This document shows positions 36,484 through 47,117 of a stretch of DNA of 64,000 nt, in pieces. The number at the start of each line of letters is the position of its first letter. Within the stretch, counting starts at the first letter, position 1. The notes under the pieces are model-generated. The model saw only the letters and a program-made list of their open reading frames with translations. It did no database searches and was not told where the DNA came from. Position numbers and translations under genes: made by a program. Origin of the DNA: an uncultured Flavobacteriales bacterium (GTDB lineage: Bacteria; Bacteroidota; Bacteroidia; Flavobacteriales_G; Salibacteraceae); NCBI GenBank assembly GCA_937121175.1, contig CAKZKD010000011.1, forward strand, positions 25,319-89,318, given 5' to 3'.

Positions 36484-37857
36484 TTAATGTTGTTGTTTTT
36501 TGTAATTATCACCTGATGACTTTAGAATAGACTTCAATTCGTTTAGAGCCAATACCGGGAAAGTCCTTGCATACAGTAAGAAAAGCACGAAGAAAATACC
36601 AATCGTTCCAATGAAGATTCCTATATCTACGAATGTTGGGTGAAACATTGTCCAGTTTGACGGAATGAAATCACGGTGTAACGAAGTAACGATAATTACA
36701 AATCGTTCGAACCACATACCAATGTTTACGAAAATTGAAATAATAAATGAAATCACGATACTCTTTCTAACTTTCTCAACAAAGAAAATCAAAGGAGTAA
36801 CTACGTTACAAGTCATCATCATAGCATAAGCCCACCAATAAGGACCTGTAGCTCTGTTCAAGAATGCATATTGCTCAAACTCCACACCTGAATACCAAGC
36901 AATAAACAACTCAGTCAAGTATGCGATGCCAACCATTGAACCTGTAATTACAATTACAATGTTCATTGATTCAATATGCTTTCTAGTTATATAAGACTCA
37001 AGACTAACAACCTTTCTCGCAATAATCAATAGCGTTTGCACCATTGCAAAACCAGAGAAAATCGCACCCGCCACGAAGTATGGGGGAAATATAGTAGTAT
37101 GCCAACCTGGAACAACCGAAGTTGCAAAATCCATAGATACAATTGAGTGCACAGAGAATACAAGTGGTGTTGCTAATCCTGCAAGAACCAGTGATACTTC
37201 TTCAAAACGAATCCATTGCTTTGCTTTACCACTCCATCCAAATGCAAGCACTGAATAAATTGTTTTCGGAATAATTCTAGTTGCTCTATCTCTAATTGTT
37301 GCAAAATCAGGAATAAGTCCAATGTACCAGAATACTAATGAAACAGAGAAATATGTAGAAATTGCAAATACATCCCAAAGAAGTGGTGAGTTGAAGTTCA
37401 CCCAAAGAGAACCAAATTGATTTGGCAAAGGAAGTACCCAATACGCCATCCAAATCCTTCCCATGTGAATACCTGGGAAAAGTGCTGCCATCATTACAGC
37501 GAAAATTGTCATTGCTTCAGCAGAACGGTTAATTGCCATTCTCCATTTTTGACGGAACAACAACAGTACTGCTGATATCAAAGTACCAGCATGACCAATA
37601 CCTACCCACCAAACGAAATTGGTAATATCCCAAGCCCAATCAACGGTTGTGTTTAACCCCCAAACTCCAATACCTCTACCTATTGTGTACATGATACAAC
37701 CAAGGCCCCATAAGGCAACTACAACCGATATTGTAAAAGCAGCATACCAAAGCTTGTTTGCTCTTCCTTCAACAGGAGCACAAACGTCTTCAGTAATCTG
37801 ATGGTACGTTTTGTCTCCTAATATGAGCGGATATCTTATTTCTGATTCCTGATGCAT
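36484..37857 (-). CDS. actC: Alternative complex III subunit ActC (NrfD/PsrC-like quinol-binding subunit)
   Basis: ActC is the main membrane subunit where menaquinol is oxidised. The 457-residue, roughly ten-helix protein begins YPLILGDKTYHQITEDVC and contains the NrfD-like HAGTLISAVLLLFRQKWRMA, IHMGRIWMAYWVLPLPNQFG, and SVHSIVSMDFATSVVPGWHT segments with conserved His/Asp residues that line the quinol pocket in known structures. The C-terminus is short and basic. It follows actB by 24 bases in the six-gene act operon. Confidence 0.95.
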   Translation of the reverse strand: MHQESEIRYPLILGDKTYHQITEDVCAPVEGRANKLWYAAFTISVVVALWGLGCIMYTIGRGIGVWGLNTTVDWAWDITNFVWWVGIGHAGTLISAVLLLFRQKWRMAINRSAEAMTIFAVMMAALFPGIHMGRIWMAYWVLPLPNQFGSLWVNFNSPLLWDVFAISTYFSVSLVFWYIGLIPDFATIRDRATRIIPKTIYSVLAFGWSGKAKQWIRFEEVSLVLAGLATPLVFSVHSIVSMDFATSVVPGWHTTIFPPYFVAGAIFSGFAMVQTLLIIARKVVSLESYITRKHIESMNIVIVITGSMVGIAYLTELFIAWYSGVEFEQYAFLNRATGPYWWAYAMMMTCNVVTPLIFFVEKVRKSIVISFIISIFVNIGMWFERFVIIVTSLHRDFIPSNWTMFHPTFVDIGIFIGTIGIFFVLFLLYARTFPVLALNELKSILKSSGDNYKKQQH

Positions 37858-37881
37858 GGATTATTATTTTTCTTAATTCTA

Positions 37882-40800
37882 TTATGCTAAATTCTCAGTA
37901 TTTCTAACTTTAGTCATGTATGCAACATTTGGCTGCGTACCCACTTCTTCCGCCATAAAATATGAACGGTCATCATCAAAATTCGCACGAACTGAAGATT
38001 TACTGTCGTTCAAATCACCAAACTGAATTGCGTTTGTAGGACATGCTTCTGAACATGCACTAACAACATCACCATCCTTAACCGGTCTTCCAGCTTTCTT
38101 GGCCGTCAATTTTCCAGATTGAATCTTCTGAACACAGAAGCTACATTTTTCAATAACACCTCTAGAACGTACAACAACATCTGGGTTTAATACCATTCGT
38201 TGTAATTCATTTTGTGCAGGGTTAATTCCTGTAAACTTTGAATCTTTATTGTAGTTAAACCAGTTGAATCTTCTTACTTTATATGGACAGTTGTTTGCAC
38301 AATAACGTGTTCCAACACATCTGTTATATGTCATCTGGTTCAACCCTTCTTCACTATGTGTTGTTGCAGCTACAGGGCATACAGTTTCGCAAGGAGCGTG
38401 ATTACAATGCTGACACATTACAGGTTGAAAAACTACTTGCGGATAATCAGAAGGGTTTTCCATCTGCTTATACATAGAAACTACACCAACATCATCCGTT
38501 TTCCCTTTTTCTTTGGTCATGTCACTAGAGAAGTAACGGTCAATTCTTAACCAAAACATTGATCTAGTACGACGAATCTCATCCTTTCCAACAACAGGAA
38601 CATTGTTTTCAATGTGACAAGCAGTTACACATGCCCCACAACCTGTACATGAGTTTAAATCTATTGACATTCCCCAACGGTGACCTTTTTCAATAGCATG
38701 GTCAGCCCATAGATTCAATTCTTTTATTGGACGAACTTTACCAAATGCATCAGCTAACTTCGAATCCTTGTTCCAACCATTAACGTCATCATTCTTATCT
38801 ACAGCCTTGAAAGTTGAAAGTGTAGTTTCGTTCACAATTTTCCTGTCCATCATCGTATGATGAGTTTGGACAGAAGCTATTTGATATGTTTTGCCAGCGT
38901 CAGCGATAGAAACTTTAGAACTACTATAAACAGCAACTCCATCTTTCATTTCAAGTGCAGGATATGCATTTACTCCTACTTTACCAGCAGTACCAGTTTC
39001 AGTTCTACCGTATCCAAGTGCAATTCCAATAGTTCCTCTTTTTTGACCAGGCAGCGCCACAACTGGCAATTCCATAGTGTGGCCGTTAACAGTAACAGAC
39101 ACAACATTAGCAGGTGTAGCTTGCGCGGTTCTAATTTCGTATTTACCTTCCATGTCAGAAGGGTTCATGGTAACGTAATTATCCCAAGACACTTTAGAGA
39201 TAGGGTCTGGCATTTCCTGTAAGTGAGGATTGTTTGCCTGAGCACCATTACCGATAGATTGCTTTGCGTAAAATTTAACCTCCCACTCACCAGTGGTTGA
39301 TTTAATATTTCCTGCAGCAGCTCCAGTATCACCAGAATAAGCTAAATCAGCTTCAGGCGCCATCTTAGCACCCATGTACACTCCAGATTGAACCGCACTG
39401 TTCCATTTATTAGTTGCAGTTAAAGCATCAGCTCCTGCAAAAGCAGTCGAAGTCCAAGTTTCTTTTATAAAGTCGTAGTAAGATGTATTTACTCCACACC
39501 ATCGAAGTAAAGATTCCTGTGCAGCTCTAGTCTTGAATAGTGGCCTAATAGCAGGTTGTTGCATTGTGAACACACCAGTATATGGCTGGTAATCATTCCA
39601 AGCCTCTAAAAAGAAATGACTTGGACATACATAGTCACATAAAACAGAAGATTCATCTGGTCTATCAGCTAAAGAAATTTTTAAGCCAACTTTAGAAACC
39701 GCAGCCGCAAATGCCGCGTTTGAGTACACCGGATTTGAATCCATGAATATTACCGCATCCACAATTCCAGAATTCATATTCTTGGTCAAATCAACCATAG
39801 AATCATTCATCTGAACTACATTGTAAGCACGTTCTAATCTAATCGTATTGTTATAATTACCTAGGAGATTATTAATGCCGTTTACAACTTGCTGAATGTT
39901 AGCGTCATTTGAACCACACACGACTAAACACTTTCCTTTAGCAGCCCAAAGGTCTTTTGCGGCATCATTTACTTTTGCGGCAATATTGTTGTCATCATCA
40001 GACAAAGAGCCTGATGCTCCAGCAGAACCAGCTAATTTCGCCACTGCTCCATGAAGCATTTTTGCAACATTACCCACATCAGAAGGCTTAATTGCACCAC
40101 GAACGTCTGCGTTTGCACCAGCCATAGACATCATAGTCTCGAACTGATAATGCTTAGACATCCATGCTCCCTCTGGCTTTCTTCTTTGTGTATATCCTTT
40201 AGAATAAGTAACACCGTCTAGCCAATCACCTAAAAAGTCAGCATCAATAGAAACTATAGTTTTTGCTTTTGAGAAATCATAAGTAGGTATTACAGCCTTT
40301 CCAAAATCAGCCTTATTGGCAGAAAGAACGCCATTGTAATTAATTGGATCAAAAGTTACAACACAACTGTCCTTAACCATTTCGGTTCCTTTCAACAGCG
40401 CATCTTCGCCGTAAACTTCAACCTCCGTTTCGGTTGAAAACATTTCATCGAACTTAGCAAAAGTGGCTAGCGTACTTGGTGAACTTGTAGATTCGGCAAC
40501 AACTTTAACCGTTCCACCTTTCTCTTTTATTGCTGCTAATTTTTTAGAAATTTCAGTATCAACATCAGACCAACCAATTGTAGTTCCCGCTTTTTGAGGC
40601 CCTTGATATCTGTTGTCATCATAAAGTTCAATTACCGATGCATTAACTCGAGCAGTAACTCCACTCATTGCCTCAGGGTACGCATCATTTGCTTTTATGA
40701 AAATTGGACGACCTTCTCTAGTTTTTACTAGAATTGAAGAGAATGTCCCTCCTTTTGAAAAGGACGAAGCATACCAATTCGCCACCCCAGGAGTTACCTC

Positions 40801-41049
40801 TTCAGGTTTTACGACATAAGGTATGGACTTAACAACAGGCGTTTCACAAGCCGCTAAAGTTGCCGCCCCTATACTGAAACCCATAAATTTCAAGAAATCC
40901 CTCCTAGATGCAGACGTATCTGACAGATTGGATTTACTAAGGAAATCTTCTACAGGAACTGCTTCAGAAAACTCTTTTTGCGCCTCTTCAACAAATAAAG
41001 GCTCTTCCTCTAAATGATCTACGCTATTCCAATATTTCTTGTCACTCAT
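37882..41049 (-). CDS. actB: Alternative complex III subunit ActB (molybdopterin-like plus iron-sulfur protein)
   Basis: ActB has two parts: a large domain with the molybdopterin-enzyme fold (about 50-740), which in solved ACIII structures holds no molybdopterin, and a ferredoxin-like domain with four clusters. The 1055 residues begin with an internal Tat motif SRRDFLKFMGFSIGAATLAA ending in Cys (residues about 48-68). Cluster Cys are in CTGCGACVTACHIE, CQHCNHAPCETVCP, CVGTRYCANNCPYKVRRF, CSFCVQKI and CSEACPTNAI. Electrons from quinol run through these clusters to the hemes of ActA and ActE. It starts 19 bases after actA. Confidence 0.95.
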   Translation of the reverse strand: MSDKKYWNSVDHLEEEPLFVEEAQKEFSEAVPVEDFLSKSNLSDTSASRRDFLKFMGFSIGAATLAACETPVVKSIPYVVKPEEVTPGVANWYASSFSKGGTFSSILVKTREGRPIFIKANDAYPEAMSGVTARVNASVIELYDDNRYQGPQKAGTTIGWSDVDTEISKKLAAIKEKGGTVKVVAESTSSPSTLATFAKFDEMFSTETEVEVYGEDALLKGTEMVKDSCVVTFDPINYNGVLSANKADFGKAVIPTYDFSKAKTIVSIDADFLGDWLDGVTYSKGYTQRRKPEGAWMSKHYQFETMMSMAGANADVRGAIKPSDVGNVAKMLHGAVAKLAGSAGASGSLSDDDNNIAAKVNDAAKDLWAAKGKCLVVCGSNDANIQQVVNGINNLLGNYNNTIRLERAYNVVQMNDSMVDLTKNMNSGIVDAVIFMDSNPVYSNAAFAAAVSKVGLKISLADRPDESSVLCDYVCPSHFFLEAWNDYQPYTGVFTMQQPAIRPLFKTRAAQESLLRWCGVNTSYYDFIKETWTSTAFAGADALTATNKWNSAVQSGVYMGAKMAPEADLAYSGDTGAAAGNIKSTTGEWEVKFYAKQSIGNGAQANNPHLQEMPDPISKVSWDNYVTMNPSDMEGKYEIRTAQATPANVVSVTVNGHTMELPVVALPGQKRGTIGIALGYGRTETGTAGKVGVNAYPALEMKDGVAVYSSSKVSIADAGKTYQIASVQTHHTMMDRKIVNETTLSTFKAVDKNDDVNGWNKDSKLADAFGKVRPIKELNLWADHAIEKGHRWGMSIDLNSCTGCGACVTACHIENNVPVVGKDEIRRTRSMFWLRIDRYFSSDMTKEKGKTDDVGVVSMYKQMENPSDYPQVVFQPVMCQHCNHAPCETVCPVAATTHSEEGLNQMTYNRCVGTRYCANNCPYKVRRFNWFNYNKDSKFTGINPAQNELQRMVLNPDVVVRSRGVIEKCSFCVQKIQSGKLTAKKAGRPVKDGDVVSACSEACPTNAIQFGDLNDSKSSVRANFDDDRSYFMAEEVGTQPNVAYMTKVRNTENLA

Positions 41050-41067
41050 AATTCGTGTGATCTATGT

Positions 41068-42318
41068 TTAATAATGACACTTTGCACATTCCAGCCCACC
41101 AATATGCTCAACGGTGAATGCTTCAATTTTTTCATCCTTGTATCGCTCCAATAATTCTTTATGAATTTTGGTATAATACTCATTTCCTTCCATCGACACT
41201 TTAGTTTCTCTATGGCAATCGATACACCAACCCATAGTTAAATCGGAGTGTTGCTTCATTGGATACCCAAACTCTTCAACTTCACCATGACAGGTTTGAC
41301 ACTTCTGTTTTCCTACAACAACGTGCTGCGAGTGGTTGAAATAAGCAAAATCTGGTAAATTATGAATTCTAATCCACTTAATTGGTTTTTCAACTCCAGT
41401 GTAAGCCTGCTGTTCAGCATCCCAACCTGCAGCCTCGTATATTTTTGCAATTTCTGTTGTACCATCAACCTTACCTTCAGAAATACCTTTGTGACAATTC
41501 ATACATACATTCACCGATGGAATACCTGCGTTTTTACCTTTATAAGCCGAATGATGACAGTACCCACACTCTATTGAATTAGTACCTGCATGAATTTTAT
41601 GGGAAAATTTAATTGGCTGCTCAGGAGCATAACCCTTATACACCCCGATACTTTTAACTACAAACCAACCTTGAACAGAAAGAGTAGCTAAAACAACTAA
41701 AACTATCGCAACGGTTAACCGTTTGTTATTAGCCATCCACTCAAACAATCCTTCTATAGGACCTTTTGGCTCTGGCAATACTTCATCGTTTAACTTCGCT
41801 TTTACCGATTGCAAACTACCTTTTACCCCCGAAAGAACCTTCACCACGATAAGCAAAACAACCACAAGACCTAACATCCAATATGTAGAATAATTTTCTG
41901 CTGGAGCCCGAGCAACAGGACCCTCTGCGACAGCAGGAGCTGCTTTATCTTCCGGAGGGTTTGCAATATAATCTAGTATAGCACCAACCTCAGCATCAGA
42001 TAGCGCTTGAGCAGTCATAACCGACTTGTTATACTCTACGAACAATTCTTGAGCATAACTATCATCTGGATTCTTCTTTAGATAATCCTGGGAATTCTTA
42101 ATCCAAGCATACAGCGCCTCTTGATCTTCCCATCTATCTTGAACGCCTGTCAACGCAGGCCCAATCAGCTTTTTGTTCAGTTTGTGACAAGACGCACAAT
42201 TCGCTTTAAATAGCTTCTCTCCGTCTTGTGCAAGCGCAGAGTTAGATAGCAAAAACGTAAATAAAACAACTGAAAGTGAGTAGGTTACAACCCTAAACAT
42301 CCCCTGAAATTTGCTCAT
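41068..42318 (-). CDS. actA: Alternative complex III subunit ActA (fused mono- plus pentaheme cytochrome c)
   Basis: ActA is the multiheme periplasmic subunit of alternative complex III. The ATG at 42318 (MSKFQGMFRVVTYSLSVVLF) is preferred to the upstream TTG at 42336. After the signal peptide comes a monoheme cytochrome domain (NCASCHKLNKKLIGPALTG), a helix (about residues 150-168), a second helix (about 196-222) and a five-heme domain with CGYCHH, CMNCHK, CQTCHG, CIDCHR and CAKCHY. That makes six CxxCH sites, one more than the pentaheme ActA of other phyla, owing to the N-terminal domain. It is the first gene of the act-cta operon. Confidence 0.95.
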   Translation of the reverse strand: MSKFQGMFRVVTYSLSVVLFTFLLSNSALAQDGEKLFKANCASCHKLNKKLIGPALTGVQDRWEDQEALYAWIKNSQDYLKKNPDDSYAQELFVEYNKSVMTAQALSDAEVGAILDYIANPPEDKAAPAVAEGPVARAPAENYSTYWMLGLVVVLLIVVKVLSGVKGSLQSVKAKLNDEVLPEPKGPIEGLFEWMANNKRLTVAIVLVVLATLSVQGWFVVKSIGVYKGYAPEQPIKFSHKIHAGTNSIECGYCHHSAYKGKNAGIPSVNVCMNCHKGISEGKVDGTTEIAKIYEAAGWDAEQQAYTGVEKPIKWIRIHNLPDFAYFNHSQHVVVGKQKCQTCHGEVEEFGYPMKQHSDLTMGWCIDCHRETKVSMEGNEYYTKIHKELLERYKDEKIEAFTVEHIGGLECAKCHY

Positions 42319-42376
42319 ATTTTTAAAGGTTTTCAACCGAAATTATCTTATAACAACCCCAATTTTACTTAAGGCG

Positions 42377-42384
42377 CAAATTTA
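42377..42384 (-). promoter_or_regulatory. Likely -7 promoter box for the act-cta operon
   Basis: The minus strand reads TAAATTTG, a full match to TAnnTTTG, 58 bases before the actA ATG, inside the 236-base divergent region shared with the SPOR gene. A -33 TTG is not obvious. On the plus strand TAATTTCG at 42526-42533 is a one-mismatch box for the SPOR gene. Confidence 0.5.
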
Positions 42385-42554
42385 TAATAAAGGTTAACTT
42401 ACGTCTCTACCCCTTACTGTTTTTGAAAATGTAGATATAATTTAGAATCAATCTAAATAAAAAATTCCACAACTCTTTCTTTTTCAGAATAATGAATAGG
42501 AATGATAAATGATAGGTAGAAAATTTAATTTCGTCAAATATTTAAATCGCATTT

Positions 42555-43022
42555 ATGAATCGTTTTTCAGTTTTAGCAACAGCTCTTGTTTTATTTACAT
42601 TAGACGCAGTGGCGCAAGTACCCGCGAACAACCCCAATAAAACTACTATCGAAAAAAATGAATCCTATGAAATTATTGGCGATGAACGCCTGATTGAGCT
42701 GGAAGAACGCTCCAAAAAAATAAACGAAGAAAAAGAAACTATTTCAGGTTATAGGCTTCAACTTTTCTCCTCTTCTGGCCCAAATAGCTTTAATCAAGCG
42801 AATGAAGTACAGGCTGAATTTCTAAAAATATACGCAGATGTTCCAGCATATGTGGTACACAAAAAGCCTGCATTTAAAGTGAGAGTTGGAGATTTTAGGA
42901 ACCGGCTACAAGCTGAACGATTCTTCATTGAGTTAAAGGAAAATTTTCCCGATGCGTTTGTCGTAAAAGATGAAATAAACCTCCCGCCTTTACTTACCGA
43001 TGAAACCGAAGGAAAAAATTAG
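42555..43022 (+). CDS. SPOR domain-containing protein
   Basis: The 155-residue protein has a signal peptide ([20 protein letters not shown]) and a C-terminal SPOR domain with [40 protein letters not shown] and [16 protein letters not shown], the repeat that binds glycan strands lacking stem peptides at division sites. It lies divergent from actA and its 3' end overlaps infB by 4 bases. This small SPOR gene beside infB and the act cluster is a conserved Bacteroidota neighbourhood. A role in peptidoglycan binding is inferred from the domain alone. Confidence 0.9.
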   Translation: MNRFSVLATALVLFTLDAVAQVPANNPNKTTIEKNESYEIIGDERLIELEERSKKINEEKETISGYRLQLFSSSGPNSFNQANEVQAEFLKIYADVPAYVVHKKPAFKVRVGDFRNRLQAERFFIELKENFPDAFVVKDEINLPPLLTDETEGKN

Positions 43023-45787
43023 TTAAGCGTTTGCTTTACCTCTACTTCCTCATAACCTTCAATAATATCACCAACTTTAACGTCGTTGTAGTTTTCGACA
43101 TTCAATCCACATTCAAAACCTTTCTTAACTTCTTTAACGTCGTCTTTGAAACGCTTTAAAGAGCCAAGCTTACCAGTGTATTGTACAACTCCGTCTCTAA
43201 TCAAACGAATTTTTGTATTTCTGGTAACCGTACCGTTAAGGACGAAACAACCAGCAATTGTTCCAACTTTAGAAATTTTAAATGTCTCTCGAACTTCAAT
43301 ATTACAGACAACTTGTTCCTCAACCTTTGGCTTAAGCATACCTTCCATGGCTTGCTTAACCTCATCGAGTGCGTCGTAAATAATTGAGTAAAGCCTGATG
43401 TCAATTTCCTCTTTCTCGGCAACCGCACGTGCACTTGTAGAAGGACGTACTTGGAAACCAATGATTATAGCATTTGATGCAGATGCCAACAAAACGTCGG
43501 ATTCACTAATCTGACCAACAGATTTATGAATAACATTAACTTGAATTTGTTCAGTAGATAAATTCAACAATGAATCTGATAACGCCTCAATAGAACCATC
43601 CACATCACCTTTTACGATAATATTTAGTTCTTGGAAATCTCCAATGGCAATACGACGTCCAATTTCATCAAGGGTAATATGTTTTTGCGTTCTGACACCC
43701 TGTTCACGTTGCAATTGAGAACGTTTTTGGGCAATATTTCTTGCCTCACGTTCATCCTCCATTACTGTAAACTTGTCGCCAGCGCTCGGAGCACCGTTCA
43801 AGCCTAAAACACTTACTGGAGTTGACGGACCTGCTTCTTCAACGTTGTTACCACGTTCGTTAAACATAGCCTTAATTCTACCAGTATGCGCACCAGCTAA
43901 AAATACATCTCCAATTCTTAGCGTACCACCTTGAATAAGCAGTGTAGAAACGTAACCTTTTCCTTTATCTAAGGAAGCTTCAATTACTGTTCCTTCAGCT
44001 CTTTTCTTGGCATCTGCCTTAAGTTCAAGAAGTTCAGCTTCGAGCACTACTTTCTCCATTAATTCGGTGACGTTAGTACCATTTTTGGCAGAAATATCTT
44101 GCGATTGGTATTTACCACCCCAATCTTCCACTAAGAAATTCATTGAAGCTAGTTCTTCCTTGATTTTCTCAGGATTAGCACCCTCTTTATCAATCTTATT
44201 GATTGCAAAAATGATAGGAACTTCCGCTGCTTGTGCGTGATTAATTGCCTCTTTAGTTTGAGGCATTATTCTATCATCTGCAGAAATAACAATGATAGCA
44301 ATGTCAGTAACTTGAGCACCTCTAGAGCGCATGGCCGTAAACGCCTCGTGACCTGGTGTATCCAAAAACGCAATTGTACTTCCACTTTCAAGCTCTACTT
44401 TGTAGGCTCCAATGTGTTGCGTGATTCCACCTGCTTCACCTGCAATTACATTTTCACGACGAACGTAATCAAGTAATGATGTCTTACCATGATCAACGTG
44501 ACCCATAACCGTAACAATAGGTGGTCGCGTCGCTAAGTTTTCTTCTAAATCTTCTTCAATTAAGTCGCCCTCCTCAGATTCATCCGAAGTAAACTCAATA
44601 GTGTAACCAAACTCATCTGCAACAACCGTAAGAGTTTCTGCATCCAAACGTTGGTTAATAGAAACAAAAAGCCCTAGAGTCATACACGCCGAGATAATTT
44701 CGTTAACCGAAACATTCATCAACGTAGCAAGCTCATTAGCTGTAACAAACTCCGTTACTCTTAAGATGCTTTTTTCTTCTTCAGCTTTTTGTAATTCTTC
44801 TTCAGCTTGCTGACTTACCGCGTTTCTTTTTGCTTTTCTAAACTTTGAAGACTTAGACTTACCGCCTCCTCCACTTAATCGCGCAAGCGTTTCTTTTATT
44901 TCTTTTTGGATATCCTCTTGTGATACTTCAGCAGGGGGTTCATTTCTTCTACCGCGTCCTTTTGGACCTCTGGTATCTTTACGATGCTTTTGCGATTGAA
45001 TCACATTGGCGCCGCCAACTTGAATTCTTTTTCTCCTTTTCTTTTTTCCCGATTCTGTATCCTTAGTGTCATTTGAGGAAGCAACAGGTTTCGCCTTTTT
45101 TGGCTTTTGAAACTTACTTAAGTCAATTACTTGACCAGTATGCTTTGGTCCAGCAAGTTTTTCAACTTTGGTTTCAATACGTTCAGGTTTTTCAGGAGTA
45201 ACTTCCTTTTTTTCTTCTTTAGGTTTCGGCTCTTCTTTCTTCAGTTCTTTAGCTTCAGGTTTTGGCTCTTCTTTTTTAGGTTCTACCTTCTTCTTTGGTT
45301 CCTCTTTTTTCTTCTTAGTTGGGCGAGTTCTAGTATCTATAGTTGAAAGGTCAATCTGACCTAACACTTTAGGACCGTCGCTATCTTCAGGCTTTTCCTC
45401 TTCCGCTTTTACCTCTTCAACTTCTTCTTTTATTTCCTTTTTTTCTGGTTCAGGAAGTGGCGGTAAATCAACAACGGGTTTGACCTGAGTGTTTGTAATA
45501 ACGATTTCATCGACATCTTCAAACCGTTCCTCTTTGGGGCTATCCTTCTGATCGTCAATTGTAATTGTAACACGCTCTTCACGGTTATTGGCCAATTCCT
45601 TAGACTTCTCTTTTGCCTTTTTGTCTGTGGAATATTGTTCCAGCAAAAGGTTGTAGGCACTTTCGTCGATTTTAGCCGTAGGCCTTCCATCACACTCAAC
45701 TCCATTTTCGTTTAGAAAATCGGTTATAGTGTTTACACCTACTCCTAATTCTTTCGCTACCTTACTTAATCTGTGCGCTATTGCCAT
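43019..45787 (-). CDS. infB: Translation initiation factor IF-2
   Basis: IF-2 is the GTPase that brings initiator tRNA to the ribosome. The 922 residues start with the IF2-N module ([20 protein letters not shown]), then a long Lys/Glu/Pro-rich linker (about 60-280), a second IF2-N module near 335-390, the GTPase G1 [16 protein letters not shown] near 420-435, [27 protein letters not shown], and [14 protein letters not shown], then beta-barrel domains II and IV. The charged linker is low-complexity, which explains many overlapping open frames on the other strand. It is the third gene of rimP-nusA-infB, 83 bases after nusA. Confidence 0.97.
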   Translation of the reverse strand: MAIAHRLSKVAKELGVGVNTITDFLNENGVECDGRPTAKIDESAYNLLLEQYSTDKKAKEKSKELANNREERVTITIDDQKDSPKEERFEDVDEIVITNTQVKPVVDLPPLPEPEKKEIKEEVEEVKAEEEKPEDSDGPKVLGQIDLSTIDTRTRPTKKKKEEPKKKVEPKKEEPKPEAKELKKEEPKPKEEKKEVTPEKPERIETKVEKLAGPKHTGQVIDLSKFQKPKKAKPVASSNDTKDTESGKKKRRKRIQVGGANVIQSQKHRKDTRGPKGRGRRNEPPAEVSQEDIQKEIKETLARLSGGGGKSKSSKFRKAKRNAVSQQAEEELQKAEEEKSILRVTEFVTANELATLMNVSVNEIISACMTLGLFVSINQRLDAETLTVVADEFGYTIEFTSDESEEGDLIEEDLEENLATRPPIVTVMGHVDHGKTSLLDYVRRENVIAGEAGGITQHIGAYKVELESGSTIAFLDTPGHEAFTAMRSRGAQVTDIAIIVISADDRIMPQTKEAINHAQAAEVPIIFAINKIDKEGANPEKIKEELASMNFLVEDWGGKYQSQDISAKNGTNVTELMEKVVLEAELLELKADAKKRAEGTVIEASLDKGKGYVSTLLIQGGTLRIGDVFLAGAHTGRIKAMFNERGNNVEEAGPSTPVSVLGLNGAPSAGDKFTVMEDEREARNIAQKRSQLQREQGVRTQKHITLDEIGRRIAIGDFQELNIIVKGDVDGSIEALSDSLLNLSTEQIQVNVIHKSVGQISESDVLLASASNAIIIGFQVRPSTSARAVAEKEEIDIRLYSIIYDALDEVKQAMEGMLKPKVEEQVVCNIEVRETFKISKVGTIAGCFVLNGTVTRNTKIRLIRDGVVQYTGKLGSLKRFKDDVKEVKKGFECGLNVENYNDVKVGDIIEGYEEVEVKQTLN

Positions 45788-45870
45788 ATACTACTTTTCC
45801 GATTCTTGAAGAGCCTAAGCCCATATCAATTGTTGCAAATATAAAACTCTGTTCAAAAGCAGTTCAATTA

Positions 45871-47106
45871 CTAATCAAACTCCGCTTTTAGGATATTAAT
45901 AACATCCTCAACAGTTTCTACTTCTAAATCTGCTCTTTTTACTATGTCTGCTGGGTCTTGGTCTAGTACGCTTCTCGCGGTATCCAATCCAATTCCTTTG
46001 AGTTGATCCAATACCCATCCTTCGATTTCATCAGAAAACTCATCTAAGTTAACATCATCCGAATCAGCGTCTGACTCTCTGTAAACATCAATTTCGTAAC
46101 CTGTTAATCGACTAGCAAGTTTGATGTTAAAGCCACCTTTACCAATCGCTAATGACACTTGGTCTGCGTTCAAGAAAACGTCCGCTTTTTTGTTCTCCTC
46201 ATCAAAAACGATGTTAGAAATTTTAGCAGGACTCAAAGAACGTGTAATGTACAATGTTGGATTTGATGTGTAATTAATTACGTCAATGTTTTCGTTTCTT
46301 AACTCACGCACAATTCCATGAATTCTTGAACCTTTCATACCAACACATGCTCCAACTGGATCAATTCTATCGTCATAAGATTCAACAGCAACTTTCGCTC
46401 TATCGCCTGGTTCACGAACAATGTTTTTGATAGTAATTAGGCCATCAAAAATTTCAGGAACTTCCATTTCAAATAATCGCTCCAAGAACGCTGGTGAAGT
46501 TCTAGATAATACAATAATTGGTGAACTGTTTCTCATTTCAACTTTGGTTACAACTGCACGTACAGTATCGCCTTTTTTGAAATAATCAGATGGAATTTGT
46601 TCCGTTTTTGGAAGAACTAACTCATTGCCATCGTCATCCAATAGCAAAATCTCTTTCTTCCAAATCTGGTAAACCTCACCCGTTACTATATCACCAACAC
46701 GGTCTTTATACTTCTTGTAAATACCGTCTTTTTCTAAATCGTGAATTCTTGCTGCCAAATTTTGACGAAGTGCTAATACAGCCCTACGACCAAAATCTTC
46801 GATTTGAACTTCTTCAGAAACATCTTCATCTACTTCAAAATCAGGCTCAATCTTCTGTGCATCGGTTAGCGAAATTTCAGAATTAGGGTCTTCAACTTCT
46901 CCGTCTGGAACAATTACTCTATTGTGCCATACCTCTAAGTCACCTTTATCCGGGTTAATAATTACGTCAAAGTTTTCTGCATCGCCAAATTGCTTGGACA
47001 ATACGCTTCTAAAAACATCTTCTACGATGTTCATCATCGTAACTCTGTCTATGTTTTTTAAGTCTTTAAATTCCGAAAACGACTCAATTAATTCAATGGT
47101 ATTCAT
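45871..47106 (-). CDS. nusA: Transcription termination/antitermination factor NusA
   Basis: NusA binds RNA polymerase and nascent RNA to tune pausing, termination and antitermination. The 411 residues contain the N-terminal polymerase-binding domain (IESFSEFKDLKNIDRVTMMN), the S1 domain (about 130-200, DRVGDIVTGEVYQIWKKEIL), KH1 (DRIDPVGACVGMKGSRIHGI) and KH2 (ADVFLNADQVSLAIGKGGFN), and a short acidic C-terminus without the two full AR repeats of E. coli NusA. It begins 11 bases after rimP and precedes infB, the classic operon order. Confidence 0.97.
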   Translation of the reverse strand: MNTIELIESFSEFKDLKNIDRVTMMNIVEDVFRSVLSKQFGDAENFDVIINPDKGDLEVWHNRVIVPDGEVEDPNSEISLTDAQKIEPDFEVDEDVSEEVQIEDFGRRAVLALRQNLAARIHDLEKDGIYKKYKDRVGDIVTGEVYQIWKKEILLLDDDGNELVLPKTEQIPSDYFKKGDTVRAVVTKVEMRNSSPIIVLSRTSPAFLERLFEMEVPEIFDGLITIKNIVREPGDRAKVAVESYDDRIDPVGACVGMKGSRIHGIVRELRNENIDVINYTSNPTLYITRSLSPAKISNIVFDEENKKADVFLNADQVSLAIGKGGFNIKLASRLTGYEIDVYRESDADSDDVNLDEFSDEIEGWVLDQLKGIGLDTARSVLDQDPADIVKRADLEVETVEDVINILKAEFD

Positions 47107-47117
47107 ATCAACCTAAT

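Noticed and set aside
37882..41049. ActB as a molybdenum enzyme
   Set aside because: The act neighbourhood and the Tat/Fe-S pattern identify it as complex III; solved ActB proteins bind no molybdopterin.
45131..45359. Phe/Ser/Arg-rich frames on the plus strand inside infB
   Set aside because: They are the complement of the Lys/Glu/Pro linker of IF-2 and not genes.
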